Shown: positions 34,698 through 45,632 of the stretch, one piece after another
How positions within the stretch are numbered: the stretch's first letter is position 1
Layout: each line of letters opens with the position of its first letter
DNA from: Bufo bufo
Taxonomy: Eukaryota > Chordata > Amphibia > Anura > Bufonidae
Direction: 5' to 3'
DNA length: 64,000 nucleotides
Assembly (NCBI RefSeq): GCF_905171765.1
Contig: NC_053390.1
Coordinates: 509,867,065 to 509,931,064, forward strand
The notes under the pieces: model-generated
Databases searched by the model: none
What the model was told of the DNA's origin: nothing
The model's input: the letters and a program-made list of their open reading frames with translations, nothing else
Program-made: the position numbers and the translations under genes

Positions 34698-35707
34698 ACT
34701 TTGGTCTATCAAAAAAAGTAGTGAACACCTTACTCCTTAGCAGGAAACAGAGTACCAACGACAAGTACCAAAAAATATGGAAGAAATTTGCTGATTGGTC
34801 TGGGACCTCCTTCAACCAGTTTAGAGCCAACATCTCACTAATCCTGGATTTTCTTCAAGAAGGGCTAGATTTAGGTCTATCCCCCAATACCCTTAGGGTC
34901 CAGGTATCGGCTTTAGGAGCACTATATAATACCAAGCTAACGGAACATCCCTGGATATCCAGATTCCTTAAGGCGGCAGATAGGATCAGACCTACAATTA
35001 GAAACATGGTGCCACCATGGAACCTTAATACAGTACTAGGGGGTCTAACCTCCGATCCATTCGAACCTCTGGACTCTATCCACATCAGATGGCTTACCAT
35101 TAAAACGATTTTTCTGGTGGCAATAACCTCAGCCAGAAGGGTCTGTGAGCTGCAGGCCTTGTCCATCCAAGAACCATTCCTTGCAATATTTGAGGACAAA
35201 TTAATTTTCAAATTAGATCCGACTTTCCTCCCCAAGGTAGTCTCGACCTTCCATAGGTCTCAGGACATTGTTCTCCCCTCGTTCTGTGACGATCCGAAAA
35301 ACGATCAAGAAATCACTTACCACACATTAGATGTCCGGAGAGCGGTCTTAAAGTACCTGGAAGCTACCAGCCTTTGGAGAAAAGACAAAAATCTGTTTGT
35401 CCAATTTTCAGGTCCTAACAAAGGGAAGAAAGCGGCAAAAAGTTCCATCTCCAGATGGATTAAGATGGCAATCTCCGAAGCATATAAAGCTCAGGGAAAA
35501 GACGTCCCTGCTTCCCTAAAAGCACATTCTACGAGAGGCATGGCTGCCTCCTGGGCGGAAAAAGCCTCAGCCTCCTTACAACAGATTTGCAGGGCAGCAA
35601 CATGGAAAAGAGTTCATACTTTCACTAAGCACTACAGACTAGATGTAGCTGCTAATGACGACCTAAGATTTGGACGTAAGGTCCTGTCGGCAGTTGTCCC
35701 CCCCTAA
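34274..35707 (+). CDS. DIRS tyrosine recombinase
   Basis: The catalytic R-H-R-Y set is visible: TSARRVCELQAL (first Arg), KAHSTRGMAASWA (His and second Arg) and FTKHYRLDV (Tyr nucleophile). Upstream is an N-terminal helical part (SLILDFLQEGLDLGLSPNTL). Start codon uncertain: in-frame ATGs lie at 34274 and 34316, and the frame is open without an ATG-proximal limit back to about 32849, across the whole RT gene. The enzyme would integrate the circular DNA without cutting out a target duplication, the step that integrase performs in LTR elements. The frame ends 10-20 bases before the internal complementary region. Confidence 0.88.
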   Translation: MDVSPRSLPFNHEEMGQADDRPVCIQEKSSAKPVLLPQPQGSSSGSRRPQPELDNKLSLRLPPISAYPQSVTEVPKRKVYTNPDNPLLAQEKLVLPLESPQRGSSSPSTSKAGPSKSGTYFSPRPENTKVNSLDSEESNLLNFGLSKKVVNTLLLSRKQSTNDKYQKIWKKFADWSGTSFNQFRANISLILDFLQEGLDLGLSPNTLRVQVSALGALYNTKLTEHPWISRFLKAADRIRPTIRNMVPPWNLNTVLGGLTSDPFEPLDSIHIRWLTIKTIFLVAITSARRVCELQALSIQEPFLAIFEDKLIFKLDPTFLPKVVSTFHRSQDIVLPSFCDDPKNDQEITYHTLDVRRAVLKYLEATSLWRKDKNLFVQFSGPNKGKKAAKSSISRWIKMAISEAYKAQGKDVPASLKAHSTRGMAASWAEKASASLQQICRAATWKRVHTFTKHYRLDVAANDDLRFGRKVLSAVVPP

Positions 35708-35725
35708 TTGTATCTTTGATATTGT

Positions 35726-35815
35726 CTCAGGACTTGGTGTCATGGAGACGACTGGGGAAAAGAGTATTACACTCACCGGTAATCCGGTTTCCTGGAAGTC
35801 TCCATGACACCACAT
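35726..35815. repeat. DIRS internal complementary region
   Basis: The first half (CTCAGGACTTGGTGTCATGG to GACTGGGG) is the reverse complement of the left end; the second half (AAAAGAGTATTACACTCACC on to CTCCATGACACC) is the reverse complement of the right end. Together they equal the two ends joined head to tail, as expected for the template that bridges the ends in a circle. Confidence 0.93.
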
Positions 35816-35882
35816 ATATCCCACCCTTTTTTTCTGCTATTAGCTATTATCCTTTCATCCTGGGGTTCTTCGTTAAAATACA

Positions 35883-36018
35883 CTGGTGATGTGAGGAGGG
35901 GGTGGGGGTTTTAACCTCTCTGTGTTTTTCCTGTCCAATCAGAAGGAAGTCAATCTCAGGACTTGGTGTCATGGAGACTTCCAGGAAACCGGATTACCGG
36001 TGAGTGTAATACTCTTTT
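35883..36018. repeat. DIRS right terminus
   Basis: CACTGGTGATGTGAGG to CATGGAGAC is the inverted partner of the left end; about 37 further bases (TTCCAGGAAACCGGATTACC and on to ACTCTTTT) are unique to the right end and to the internal complementary region. Confidence 0.9.
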
Positions 36019-37268
36019 AGCGCCCTGAGAGCAGTTTACTACGACATATGGGCTATTTTTGTAAACTGCCGAATCAGAGTAATATATATATTGAGGTTTA
36101 TTTTGCTGTTAATCCTTGCTGTGTTGCAAGAAAAAAATTTGATTTTACATAAAATAGACCAAAAAAGTGAAATTTTACCTCAATTATCCTTTAATTTTTG
36201 TGGAACACCTCAAGGGTTAACAAAGTTTGTAACATCAGTTTTGAATCATTTGAGGGGTGTAGTTTCATATATGGGTGGTTTCCATTACATAAGCCCCTCA
36301 AAATCACTTTATAACTGAATTGGTGCTTAACCGCCTCCGGACCGCCTAACGCAGGATCGCGTTCCGGAGGCGGCAGCTCCAGGCAGAGTCACGCATATAC
36401 GCGTCATCTCGCGAGACGCGAGACTTCGCTCAAAGCCGGCCCTTGCATGCGCATCGCGGGCCGGCAAAAGTTACAGGACAAGTTCGTCATCAACCTGCCA
36501 GCCAATGATCGTCGCTGGCAGGTTGATGATTTTCAAAAAATCGAATCACAAGCCATCTAACACCTTATATTTATAAATATAAGGTGTTAAATGGCTTCTG
36601 TGCTCCTCTGCTGGTCCTTTTGGTCGGTTGGTTCCAGCAGAGGAGCAGACATCACAGTGAGTAGCCACCAAACACTACACTTAGCCCCAGATCACCCCCC
36701 ATCACCCCAATTAACCCCTTGATCACCCCTGTCAATCACTAGTGAAAGGGAAAAAAGTGATCAGTGTAAACTGTCCCTTTTTTTTTTTTTTCACTGGTAT
36801 TGACTGTTGGGTTTTAGGATAGTTTAGCCCCCTTGGTTAGGTAGTTAGCGATCGTTTAGCGCCCAGCCCACCGCACCGCACCGCAGTCACTTATTCGCTA
36901 ATTAGCGTATCGCTAATCAGCATTTGTACTTTTATAGTATCTGTAAGTGATCACAGTCAGATCTATAATAGTATTAGTGTCACCTTAGTTCGACCTCCAC
37001 CCAAAACGCAGTGTTTGCCCGGTCAGGCCTGATCGGTCGCCCACACGTGCGTTCACCCACGCCCGCCCCGCCGCAGTGACAAAAAAATATATATTTTTTG
37101 ATCACTGCACAATCACTTTACAAGCGCTGCGGCGATAAAAAAAATCAGTTTTGATATTTTTTATCAATCGCAGCGGCCTCCGGTACTTCGCTAGCCTCCC
37201 ATTTGTAAGACAGGCTTGCTTTTTTTCTTGGGTAGTCTCAGGGAATACCCCTAAATTTAGTTGTCCAA

Positions 37269-38840
37269 ATGTCAAACAGGGGGTATTCTTCTGAAGAGGC
37301 CTACAGGATTCTGACCCAGTCGGATGAGGAATGGCAACCCTCATCTGACGAATCTAGCGGGTCAGAATATGAACCTGTAGAAAGCAGTGGCAGTCTGACC
37401 CAAAGTTCGGACGAGGAGGTTGAGGTCCCTGATAGCACCAGGCGTACCCGGCCCCTTGTTGCTAGACCACAGGTTGCGCAGGATCCGCTTCAAGGGCAGC
37501 AGAGTGGGGCTGGCGCTGTCGGATTACGTGGTGAGGCATACACCAGCAGCGCAGCCCTCCCTGGACCTAGTACCAGCACTGCTGTACAACATGGTGAAGT
37601 GGCGAGCACCAGAAGGGCAGTTGAAGCTGGTACGGTGGCACGTGCAATAGTTACCCCGTCGCAGCCACCGCACAGACAGGCCCGTAGAGTCCCTGAGGTG
37701 CTGGCAAACCTTGATTGGCAGTCCCCAACTTCAGCCGCCCAGTCTGGAGTTCGGGTTGAGACAGCTCAGATCGGTTCGGCCCTGGGATTTTTTGAGCTGT
37801 TCTTGACTGCGGAGCTTTTGGACTTAGTTGTGGCAGAAACAAATCGGTACGCCACTCAATTTATAGCCGCCAACCCGGGAAGCTATTATGCCCAGCCTTT
37901 CCGGTGGAAACCTGTCCAAGTTTCCGAATTAAAAAAAATTCTGGGTCTTCTCCTCAACATGGGTCTAACCAAAAAGCATGAATTGCGGTCATATTGGTCC
38001 ACGAACCCAATTCATCACATGCCCATGTTCTCTGCTGCTATGTCCAGGGCACGATTTGAGGCCATCCTGCGTTTCCTGCACTTTAGCGACAACACCACCT
38101 CCCGTCCCAGAGGCCACCCAGCTTTTGACCGGCTCCACAAAATTCGGCCCCTCATAGACCACTTCAACAACAAATTTGCAGATTTGTATACCCCTGAGCA
38201 AAACATCTGCGTAGACGAGTCCCTTATACATTTTACCGGGCGCCTTGGCTTCAAACAATACCTCCCAAGCAAGTAAAGATCAGACCCTGGAGTCGGTCGG
38301 TTGCCCTGACTACCTGGGGAGCCTTGGAGTCACCCTTATTTGGCAAGGGGTACCATCTTTATGTGGACAATTTTTACACAAGTGTGCCCCTCTTCAGGCA
38401 TTTGTTCCTAGAACAGATTGGCTGCTGTGGCATCGTGCGACCTAGTCGCCGGGGCTTTCCCCCCAACGGCTCGTTACCACCCGTTTTGCAAGGGGGCAAG
38501 ACGGCTGCCTTGTGTAACGAAGAACTGCTCGCGGTGAAATGGAGAGACAAGCGTGACTTTTACATGCTCTCCTCCATTCACACAGACACGACAATACAAA
38601 TAGAACGGGCAACCCGTGTCATTGAAAAGCCCCTCTCAGTCCACGACTAAAATGCGCTCATGGGAGGGGTGGACTTCAATGACCAGATGTTGGCTCCTTA
38701 TTTAGTTTCCCGACGCACCAGACGCTGGTATAAGAAGGTGTCTGTCTATTTGATTCAATTGGCTGCCTATAATAGTTTTAAGACAACGGCAAAAGACAAC
38801 TTTTCCCATTTTTTTTTATACAAAGTTGGCATTTGACAGA
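37269..38840 (+). pseudogene. piggyBac transposase, internally deleted
   Basis: ATG 37269 opens 335 codons with an acidic N-terminus (SSEEAYRILTQSDEEW) and the transposase core (FFELFLTAELLDLVV, ELKKILGLLLNMG). The first catalytic Asp is in ICVDESLIHFTGR. After QYLPSK a stop occurs and part of the core is missing. The frame resumes about 50 bases later in another phase with HLYVDNFYTSVPLFRHLF (second Asp), then one in-frame TAA at 38648 separates GGVDFNDQMLAPYLVSRRTR (third Asp). The cut-and-paste enzyme inserts at TTAA. All three acidic residues survive, but the gene is split by a deletion with frame change and a nonsense codon. The Cys-rich tail of piggyBac proteins was not recognised. Confidence 0.9.
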
Positions 38841-39123
38841 GATATTTCTCTCACCCAGCATGGGTATATGTAAAATGACACCCCAAAACACATTGCCCAA
38901 CTTCTCCTAAGTACGGCGATACCAGATGTGTGACACTTTTGTGCAGCCTAGGTGGGCAAATGGGCCCACATTCCAAAGAGCACCTTTCGGATTTCACAGG
39001 GCATTTTTTACACATTTTGATTTCAAACTATTTCCCACACATTAGGGCCCCTAAAATGCCAGGGCAGTATAACTACCCCACAAATGACCCCATTTTGGAA
39101 AGAAGACACCCCAAGGTATTTCG

Positions 39124-39276
39124 TGATGGGTATAGTGAGTTCATGGAAGTTTTTATTTTTTGTCACAAGTTAGTGGAATATGAGACTTTGTAAGGGAAAA
39201 AAAAAAAATCTTCATTTTCCGCTAACTTGTGACAAAAAATAAAAAGTTCTATGAACTCACTATGCCCATCAGCGAA
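39124..39276. repeat. Hairpin inside the piggyBac 3' part
   Basis: GATGGGTATAGTGAGTTCAT pairs with ATGAACTCACTATGCCCATC about 110 bases later; inner arms TTTTGTCACAAGTTAG and CTAACTTGTGACAAAA also pair. Confidence 0.88.
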
Positions 39277-40077
39277 TACTGTAGGGTGTCTACTTTCCGA
39301 AATTAGGTTATTTGTGGGGGTTTTCTACTGTCTGGGCATTGTAGAACCTCAGGAAACATGACAGGTGCTCAGAAAGTCAGAGCTTCTTCAAAAAGCGGAA
39401 ATTCACATTTTTGTACCATAGTTTGTAAACGCTATAACTTTTACCCAAACCATTTTTTTTAATCAAAGACATGTAGAACAATAAATTTAGAGAAAAATTT
39501 ATATATGGATGTCGTTTTTTTTTAAAAAATGTTACAACTGAAAGTGAAAAATGTCATTTTTTTGCAAAAATTTCGTTAAATTTCGATTAATATCAAAAAA
39601 AGTAAAAATGTCACCAGCAATGAAATACTATCAAATGAAAGCTCTATTAGTGAGAAGAAAAGGAGGTAAAATTCATTTGGGTGGTAAGTTGCATGACCGA
39701 GCAATAAACGGTAAATGTAGTGTAGTGCAGAAGTGTAAAAAGTGGCCTGGTCATTAAGGGTGTTTAAGCTAGGGGAACTGAGGTGGTTAAAAAAAAAATG
39801 GTTTTGGAAATTTTGTTGAAAAATGGCTTCTAAACTTCTAAGCCTTCTAACGTCCTAAAAAAATAAAATGACATTTCCAAAATGATGCCAACATAAAGTA
39901 GACATATGGGGAATGTTAAGTAATAAATATTTTATGTGGTATCACTTTCTGTTTTAAAAGCAGTGAATTAGAAATTGCAAATTTTTCAATATTTTTGATA
40001 AATTTAGTATTTTTTTCATACATAAAGGTGACCTATATTGGCCCAAATTTTATGTCCTGAAGTACAATTCTTATCAG

Positions 40078-40431
40078 TAAGGCTACTTTCACACCTGCGT
40101 TAGTTGAAAGTCAATGGGGGACGGATCCGTTTAACTGCACCATAATGTGTCAGTGAAAACGGATCCGTCCCCATTGACTTACATTGTAAGTCAGGACCGA
40201 TCAGTTTGGCTCCGCATCGCCAGGCAGACACCAAAACGCTGCAAGCAGCGTTTTGGTGTTCGCATCCAGATCGGAATGGAGGCGGAACGGAGCCAAACTG
40301 ATGCATTCTGAACGGATCCTTATCCATTCAGAATGCATTGGGGCTGAACTGATCGGTTTTGAACTGTTTGTGAGATCCCTGAAACGGATCTCGCAAACGG
40401 AATTCAAAACGCCAGTGTGAAAGTAGCCTAA
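40078..40431. mobile_element. Fold-back MITE, CTACTTTCACAC end type
   Basis: TAAGGCTACTTTCACACCTG and CAGTGTGAAAGTAGCCTA are inverted ends. Inner pairs around GGATCCGT and CGTTTTGGTGT. Confidence 0.85.
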
Positions 40432-40626
40432 GATGAGCTATAATGAGTGTTTATAAGGTCAGAGATAAGGAGTCTGTCTGCTGCTGGTCTGCATGTGAGC
40501 TCTGTACAGAAAAAAGGAAGCCATGTATATATTCTCTTTAATAACGACCAATTAAAAAAATTATAATTTTTAGCTCAAAATGAATAAAATATTTTAAAAA
40601 ATTGCCCCTAAAGGTGTACATTGCCT

Positions 40627-42328
40627 TTAACCACTTCAAGACCGCCGATTGACTATAAACTTACTATGTGCAGTTGTTTATCTCTGAATGGACGTTCTGG
40701 AACGTCCATTCAGAGATGGCAGCTGCACGCTAATTGTGCAGCAGCCGAGTGGGGGGGCCCGCTGTCAGTGACAGCAGGGCAACCCAGAGAGAAGGCAGGG
40801 ACAGTTTCCAGGTGCCCCTGTCTTCTAGATTGCTGTATACACAGATCAGGAAGGGCCAGGAGAGTGCAGGAGCTTTCGGGTCTTCCATAGACCTTGATCA
40901 GCCCTGCACTATATACTGCTGTACAGCCTCTCTGGGTGGTGTATTTCCCCTGGCTACTATGTCAGCCCCAGTTACAGGAGAAATCGGTAGTGAATTATTA
41001 TTTTTTTAAATAAAAGTGAAGTTAAAGGCCCCCCATAGGTCTTTGTTTAACCTTGTGGGTCATACAGACAGCCTTGACGCGGTGAGTGGCTTACTATGCT
41101 TTGGCCAAAATATAAACCAATGTCTCATCCAGCATGGAGGGCAGAGTGCTGGATGTAGTGTGCGATCACATTTGCATTTTCCGTTTGTGTATGTATTTCG
41201 CCATAGTGATGTGCACCTGCAGGCAGGTTGTGCTGACTCAAACTTCCTATTTTTTTTCTTTGTAGCATACAAATAAAGTGTTTTATAAAAAAAAAAAAAA
41301 AAGTTTCACATGTAAAAAAAGATAATTTCCTGAATTAAGTTATAAAAATAAAAATGACATAGTTGGTATTGCTGTGTCCGTAACAACCTGCTGTATAAAA
41401 ATATCACTTGACCTAACCACTCCTGTACCCAAAAATGGTACCAATAAAAACGTCAACTCTTCCTGCAAGAAACGAGCCCCTGCACAAGACGATCGGCAAA
41501 AATAAAAATAATATGGCATTCAGAAAATGGAGACACAAAAACATTTAAAAAAAAAAAATGCTTTATTATGTAAAACTGAAACAAACAAAGAAAGTAGACA
41601 TTTTGGATATCATTGCGTCTATAACAACCTGCTCTATAAAAATGGCACATGATCTGCCCTGTCAGATGAATGTTGTAAAAAATGAAAACAGTGCCAAAAC
41701 GGCCATTTTTTGGTTTCCTTGCCTCACAGAAAATGTAACATAGAGCAATTAAAAATCATATGTACCCCTAAATAGTACCAATAAAACTGGCTGCTCTCCT
41801 CCCGCTTTCAGTGTCTGCAGTGTAAATTTCGCCAGCAGCCGCCGAGCGTCCTTCCCTCACTGCACCTGCGCCGAATACTGAATGGCGCGAGATTTATACT
41901 GCAGACATGGCCGGCGGGAGGAGAGCAGCGCTGCCTGGCCCTGTCAATCAAGAGAAGGGCGTGAAAAGAGGTGGGCAAACGGAGCCTCTAGGAGCAGGTG
42001 CAACACCCCCCCTGCTCCTAGAGACTAATTAGCATATTATTAAAGTTCATTTTTCTCAATAAAGGCTTCAGGCAGTGAGATGGCACCAATATAGTTATGT
42101 TCAGCTGACATAAGCACATTGCCAATGTCAGCCACCTTTTTTAATACCCATTTTTCAGGTGACGGAAACCCTTTAACAGGAACTACAATGTGTCATAAGA
42201 AAACTATCTCACAATGGCTTGGATAAGTAAGATCATTCCAGTTATTACCACATTAAGTGACACATGTCAGATTTGCTAAATTAGGCTGTGTCAGGAAGAG
42301 GGAAATGGCCTGGTCTGGAAGTGGTTAA
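40627..42328. mobile_element. TTAA-flanked piggyBac-type repeat, 1.7 kb
   Basis: TTAA at 40627-40630 and 42325-42328, ends CCACTTCAAGACC and GGTCTGGAAGTGG. Inner family words such as GTCCGTAACAACCTGCTGTA. A hairpin element from about 41790 to 41929 (CTGCTCTCCTCCCGC and its complement) is inserted in it. Confidence 0.82.
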
Positions 42329-43053
42329 AGGAACTCAAACTGTACTTTCTTTATTCATCTCCACCATTAACTTGATTCTATATTACAATTAGAACTGATC
42401 AATATGTGAGCAAAAACCTTCTCCGTGTGTCCTGGTAGTTCAGCCTTTTCCCCCTCCACCTCCCACTGCCATGTGTTTGGCTGGAAGACAACCGGCTGGA
42501 GCAGAGGCCTCTCTCTGTGCATAATCTGTAATCGGACTAAAAGATGGTCTCGCCAGGAAATTCACTATACCTTGTAGGGCTACCTCACTTATGATCTGTT
42601 GACTCTTTCTCAAGAACTTTTAATCCATATGCTAATGAGCAGATAGCTGCACCTAGGGCAGGCCCAAGTCGCTAGCAGAGTCTCTCTCTAGTAAGCAAGC
42701 TTATAAATGGTTACAGTCATGCAGCCTTCTCCTGCATCCATAACATTACCTGCTTTGAAGTGAAGATTTATCTGCTCTCCACATTACAGTAGAAGGGGTC
42801 CAGCCACAGCAAAGCTGCTCCTGTACCGAAAGTTTCCACATGCGTAGTCTGTACTACCAGCTGTGGAATGGGAACTGTCACTGTGCACTTACACATGCTG
42901 GCCTGACGCTCAGCCTGGAGAGTCTACTGCAGACTGCATATGGCACTCTAAAGCATGGGTACATATGTCATTTTCTTAATGTAGTTGAGAAAATACTTGT
43001 ATTATGGACTTTTGTGACTACTTGAGGTTTCCTCAAAAGTGGTTAGGTTCTCT
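42329..43053. other. Intronic DNA without recognised features
   Basis: No gene, RNA gene or clear repeat seen. Confidence 0.5.
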
Positions 43054-45189
43054 TTAACCTGTTTAGGACATAGGGTGTACCGGTACGCCCTGATGTCCCG
43101 GTCCTTAAGGACACAGGACGTACCAGTACGTCCTGTGTATTTCCGCTCGGCGGGCGGTGATCGGAACCCGGTGCCTGCTCAATGATTTGGCTAAATGCGC
43201 GGGGTCAATTCAGACCCGCTGATTGCGGCTTTTGTGTAAAACTTACAGAAAAAAAGTATACATATTAGGTATCGCTGCATTCGTATCGACCGGCTCTATA
43301 AAAATATCACATGACCTAACCCCTCAGATGAACACCGTAAAAAATAAAAAAAATAAAAAACTGTGCTAAATAAACCATTTTTTTGTCACCTTACATCACA
43401 AAAAGTGTAATAGCAAGCGATCAAAAAGTCATATGCACCCCAAAATAGTGCCAATCAATCCGTCATCTCATCCCGCAATAATTGAGACCCTACATAAGAT
43501 AATCGCCCAAAAACTGATAAAAACTAAGGCTCTCAGACTATGGAAACACTAAAACATGATTTTTTATTTATTTTTGTTTCAAAAATGAAATCCTTGTGTA
43601 AAACTTACATAAATAAATAAAAAGTATACATATTAGGTATCGCCGCGTCCGTGACAACCTGGTCTATAAAAATACCACATGATCTAACCTGTCAGATGAA
43701 TGTTGTACATAACAAAAAATAAAAACTGTGCCAAAACAGCTATTTCTTGTTACCTTGCCTCACAAAAAGTGTAATATAGAGCAACCAAAAATCATATGTA
43801 CCCTAAAATAGTACCAACAAAACTGCCACCCTATCCCGTAGTTTCTAAAATGGGGTCACTTTTTTGGAGTTTCTACTCTAGGGGTGCATCAGGGGGGCTT
43901 CAAATGGGACATGGTGTAAAAAAACAAAAAACAGTCCAGCAAAATCTGCCTTCCAAAAACCGTATGGCATTCCTTTCCTTCTGCGCCCTGCCGTGTGCCC
44001 GTACAATGGTTTATGACCACATATGGGGTGTTTCTGTAAACTACAGAATCAGAGCCATAAATATTGAGTTTTGTTTGGCTGTTAACCCTTGCTTTGTAAC
44101 TGGAAAAAAATTATTAAAATGGAAAATCTGTCAAAGAAGTGAAATTTTGAAATTGTATCTCTATTTTCCATAAATTCTTGTAAAACAGCTAAAGGGTTAA
44201 CAAAGTTTGTAAAATCAGTTTTGAATACCTTGAGGGGTGTAGTTTCTAGAATGGGGTCATTTTTGGGTGGTTTCTATTATGTAAGCCTCACAAAGTGACT
44301 TCAGATCTGAACTGGTCCTTGAAAACTGGGTTTTTGAAAATTTCTGAAAAATTTCAAGATTTGCTTCTAAATTTCTAAGTCTTGTAACATCCCAAAAAAT
44401 AAAATGTCATTCTCAAAATGATTCTATGAAGATCAAAATGATCTTCCAAGCTATGTATAGCTTGGAAGAAAGTATGTATAGCTTGGAAGAAAGAAGAGAC
44501 AGAGGGGATATGATAGAAACTTTTAAATACATAAAGGGAATCAACTCGGTAAAGGAAGAGAGCATATTTAAAAGAAGAAAAACTACCACAAGAGGACACA
44601 GTTTTAAATTAGAGGGGCAAAGGTTTAAAAGTAATATAAGGAAGTATTACTTTACTGAGAGAGTAGTGGATGCATGGAATAGCCTTCCTGCAGAAGTGGT
44701 AGCTGCAAATACAGTGAAGGGGTTTAAGCATGCATGGGATAGGCATAAGGCCATCCTTCATATAAGATAGGGCCGGGGGCTATCCATAGTATTCAGTATA
44801 TTGGGCAGACTAGATGGGCCAAATGGTTCTTATCTGCCGACACATTCTATGTTTCTATGTTTCTATCCAAACATGAAGTAGACATATGGGGAATGTAAAG
44901 TAATAACTATTTTTGTAGATATTACCATGTATTATAGAAGTAGAGAAATTGAAACTTGGAAATTTGCAAATTTGGATATTTTTTTTTTTATAAATTTAAA
45001 AATATATATTTTTTTTACTCCATTTTACCAGTGTCATGAAATACAATATGTGACGAAAAAACTCTCTCAGAACGGCCTGGATAAGTCAAAGCGTTTTAAA
45101 GTTATCACCACATAAAATGACACTGGTCAGATTTTCAAAAAATGGCCTGGTCCTGAAGGTGAAAATGAGCCCAGTCCTTAAGGGGTTAA
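43054..45189. mobile_element. TTAA-flanked piggyBac-type repeat with CR1 insertion
   Basis: TTAA at 43054-43057 and 45186-45189. The left end CCTGTTTAGGACATAGG and right end GTCCTTAAGGGG match the copy at 21253. Most of the body aligns block by block with 22.2-24.0 kb. A CR1 tail is inserted at about 44440-44870. Confidence 0.82.
44440..44870 (+). mobile_element. CR1-type LINE 3' fragment
   Basis: Encodes the extreme C-terminal part of the LINE reverse transcriptase protein (SLEERRDRGDMIETFKYIKG to VDAWNSLPAEVV), open to 44770, then a short 3' tail ending in repeats of the octamer TTTCTATG, the style of CR1 tails. Its 5' edge is odd: TCTTCCAAGCTATGTATAGC is followed by two copies of ATGTATAGCTTGGAAGAAAG, which makes a perfect short hairpin. 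Much shorter than a full LINE. Confidence 0.88.
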
Positions 45190-45232
45190 GGACCAGTAAC
45201 ATTTTTTGACCCTCTGTTTTAGCAGCCATCCC

Positions 45233-45263
<31 letters not shown>

Positions 45264-45413
45264 TTTTTATTATAAACAAAGCTGTATGTGATAGCCATTT
45301 ACCAAGGCTTTGTTCAGGTGTTTGGTGTGGGAAAAAAAGGTCACAAACATTATGCACCACGGCACTTTGCACAAATATTTAGCAACTTTTTGTGTTTTCC
45401 TCCACTCTCAGCA

Positions 45414-45448
<35 letters not shown>

Positions 45449-45632
45449 GAGCAGAGCATAGCCACCGTGGCCCGATACGTTTACTACGGTATAATTTATG
45501 CCAGAAAACTGATGAAAGCTCCTAGCTGAAGTAGATTTCAGTTTATGCCACGCAGACAGCAGAAGATGCGACAAATTGAAATGCCTGGCACGTGAAATGC
45601 CTGTCTTTAGTTAATGACCACCATTCTATATA
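45190..45632. other. Intronic DNA with long homopolymer runs
   Basis: Runs of about 26 T (45233-45257) and about 27 A (45417-45445). No gene. Confidence 0.6.

Larger units (their letters stand above)
30823..36018 (+). mobile_element. DIRS-type tyrosine-recombinase retrotransposon, apparently complete
   Basis: About 5.2 kb. Left end (30827 on) and right end (to 36018) share an inverted repeat of about 98 bp. Downstream of the last gene lies an internal complementary region equal to the complement of both ends joined. Three frames are open: gag (spliced), RT/RNase H, and a tyrosine recombinase. No integrase and no long terminal repeats are present. This is the established DIRS1 layout, in which a circular DNA made from the RNA is thought to be integrated by the recombinase. 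It is inserted in an older TTAA-type repeat. Sequence alone cannot show it is active, but I see no disabling lesion. Confidence 0.92.
36327..39790 (+). mobile_element. piggyBac element with broken transposase
   Basis: TTAA at 36327-36330 and 39787-39790 flank ends CCGCCTCCGG and CTGAGGTGG. Taking it out leaves one TTAA in a continuous older repeat (GAATTGGTGC before, AAAAAATGGTTTTGG after), so the target is clear. It contains a transposase remnant and, at 39124-39276, a hairpin. Its subterminal GTGGCCTGGTCATTAAGGG resembles the right ends of the non-autonomous TTAA repeats in this window. Confidence 0.9.
27984..40077. mobile_element. Old TTAA-type repeat broken by four later insertions
   Basis: Left pieces at 27984-29311 contain the family words ATTGGGTATCGCCACGACCG and GTAACAACCTGCTC. 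Middle pieces at 30495-30822 and 36019-36326 contain AAGGGGTGTAGTTTCCAAAATG and TTTGAGGGGTGTAGTTTC, and 39791-40077 continues with TCTAAACTTCTAAGCCTTC. These are the same order of blocks as in the intact copy at 21253-24064. The insertions are the palindrome MITE, the DIRS element, the piggyBac copy and a MITE at 40078. Confidence 0.7.

Noticed and set aside
30823..36018. LTR retrotransposon or retrovirus-like element
   Set aside because: There are no direct long terminal repeats, no protease or integrase; a tyrosine recombinase and inverted ends are present instead.
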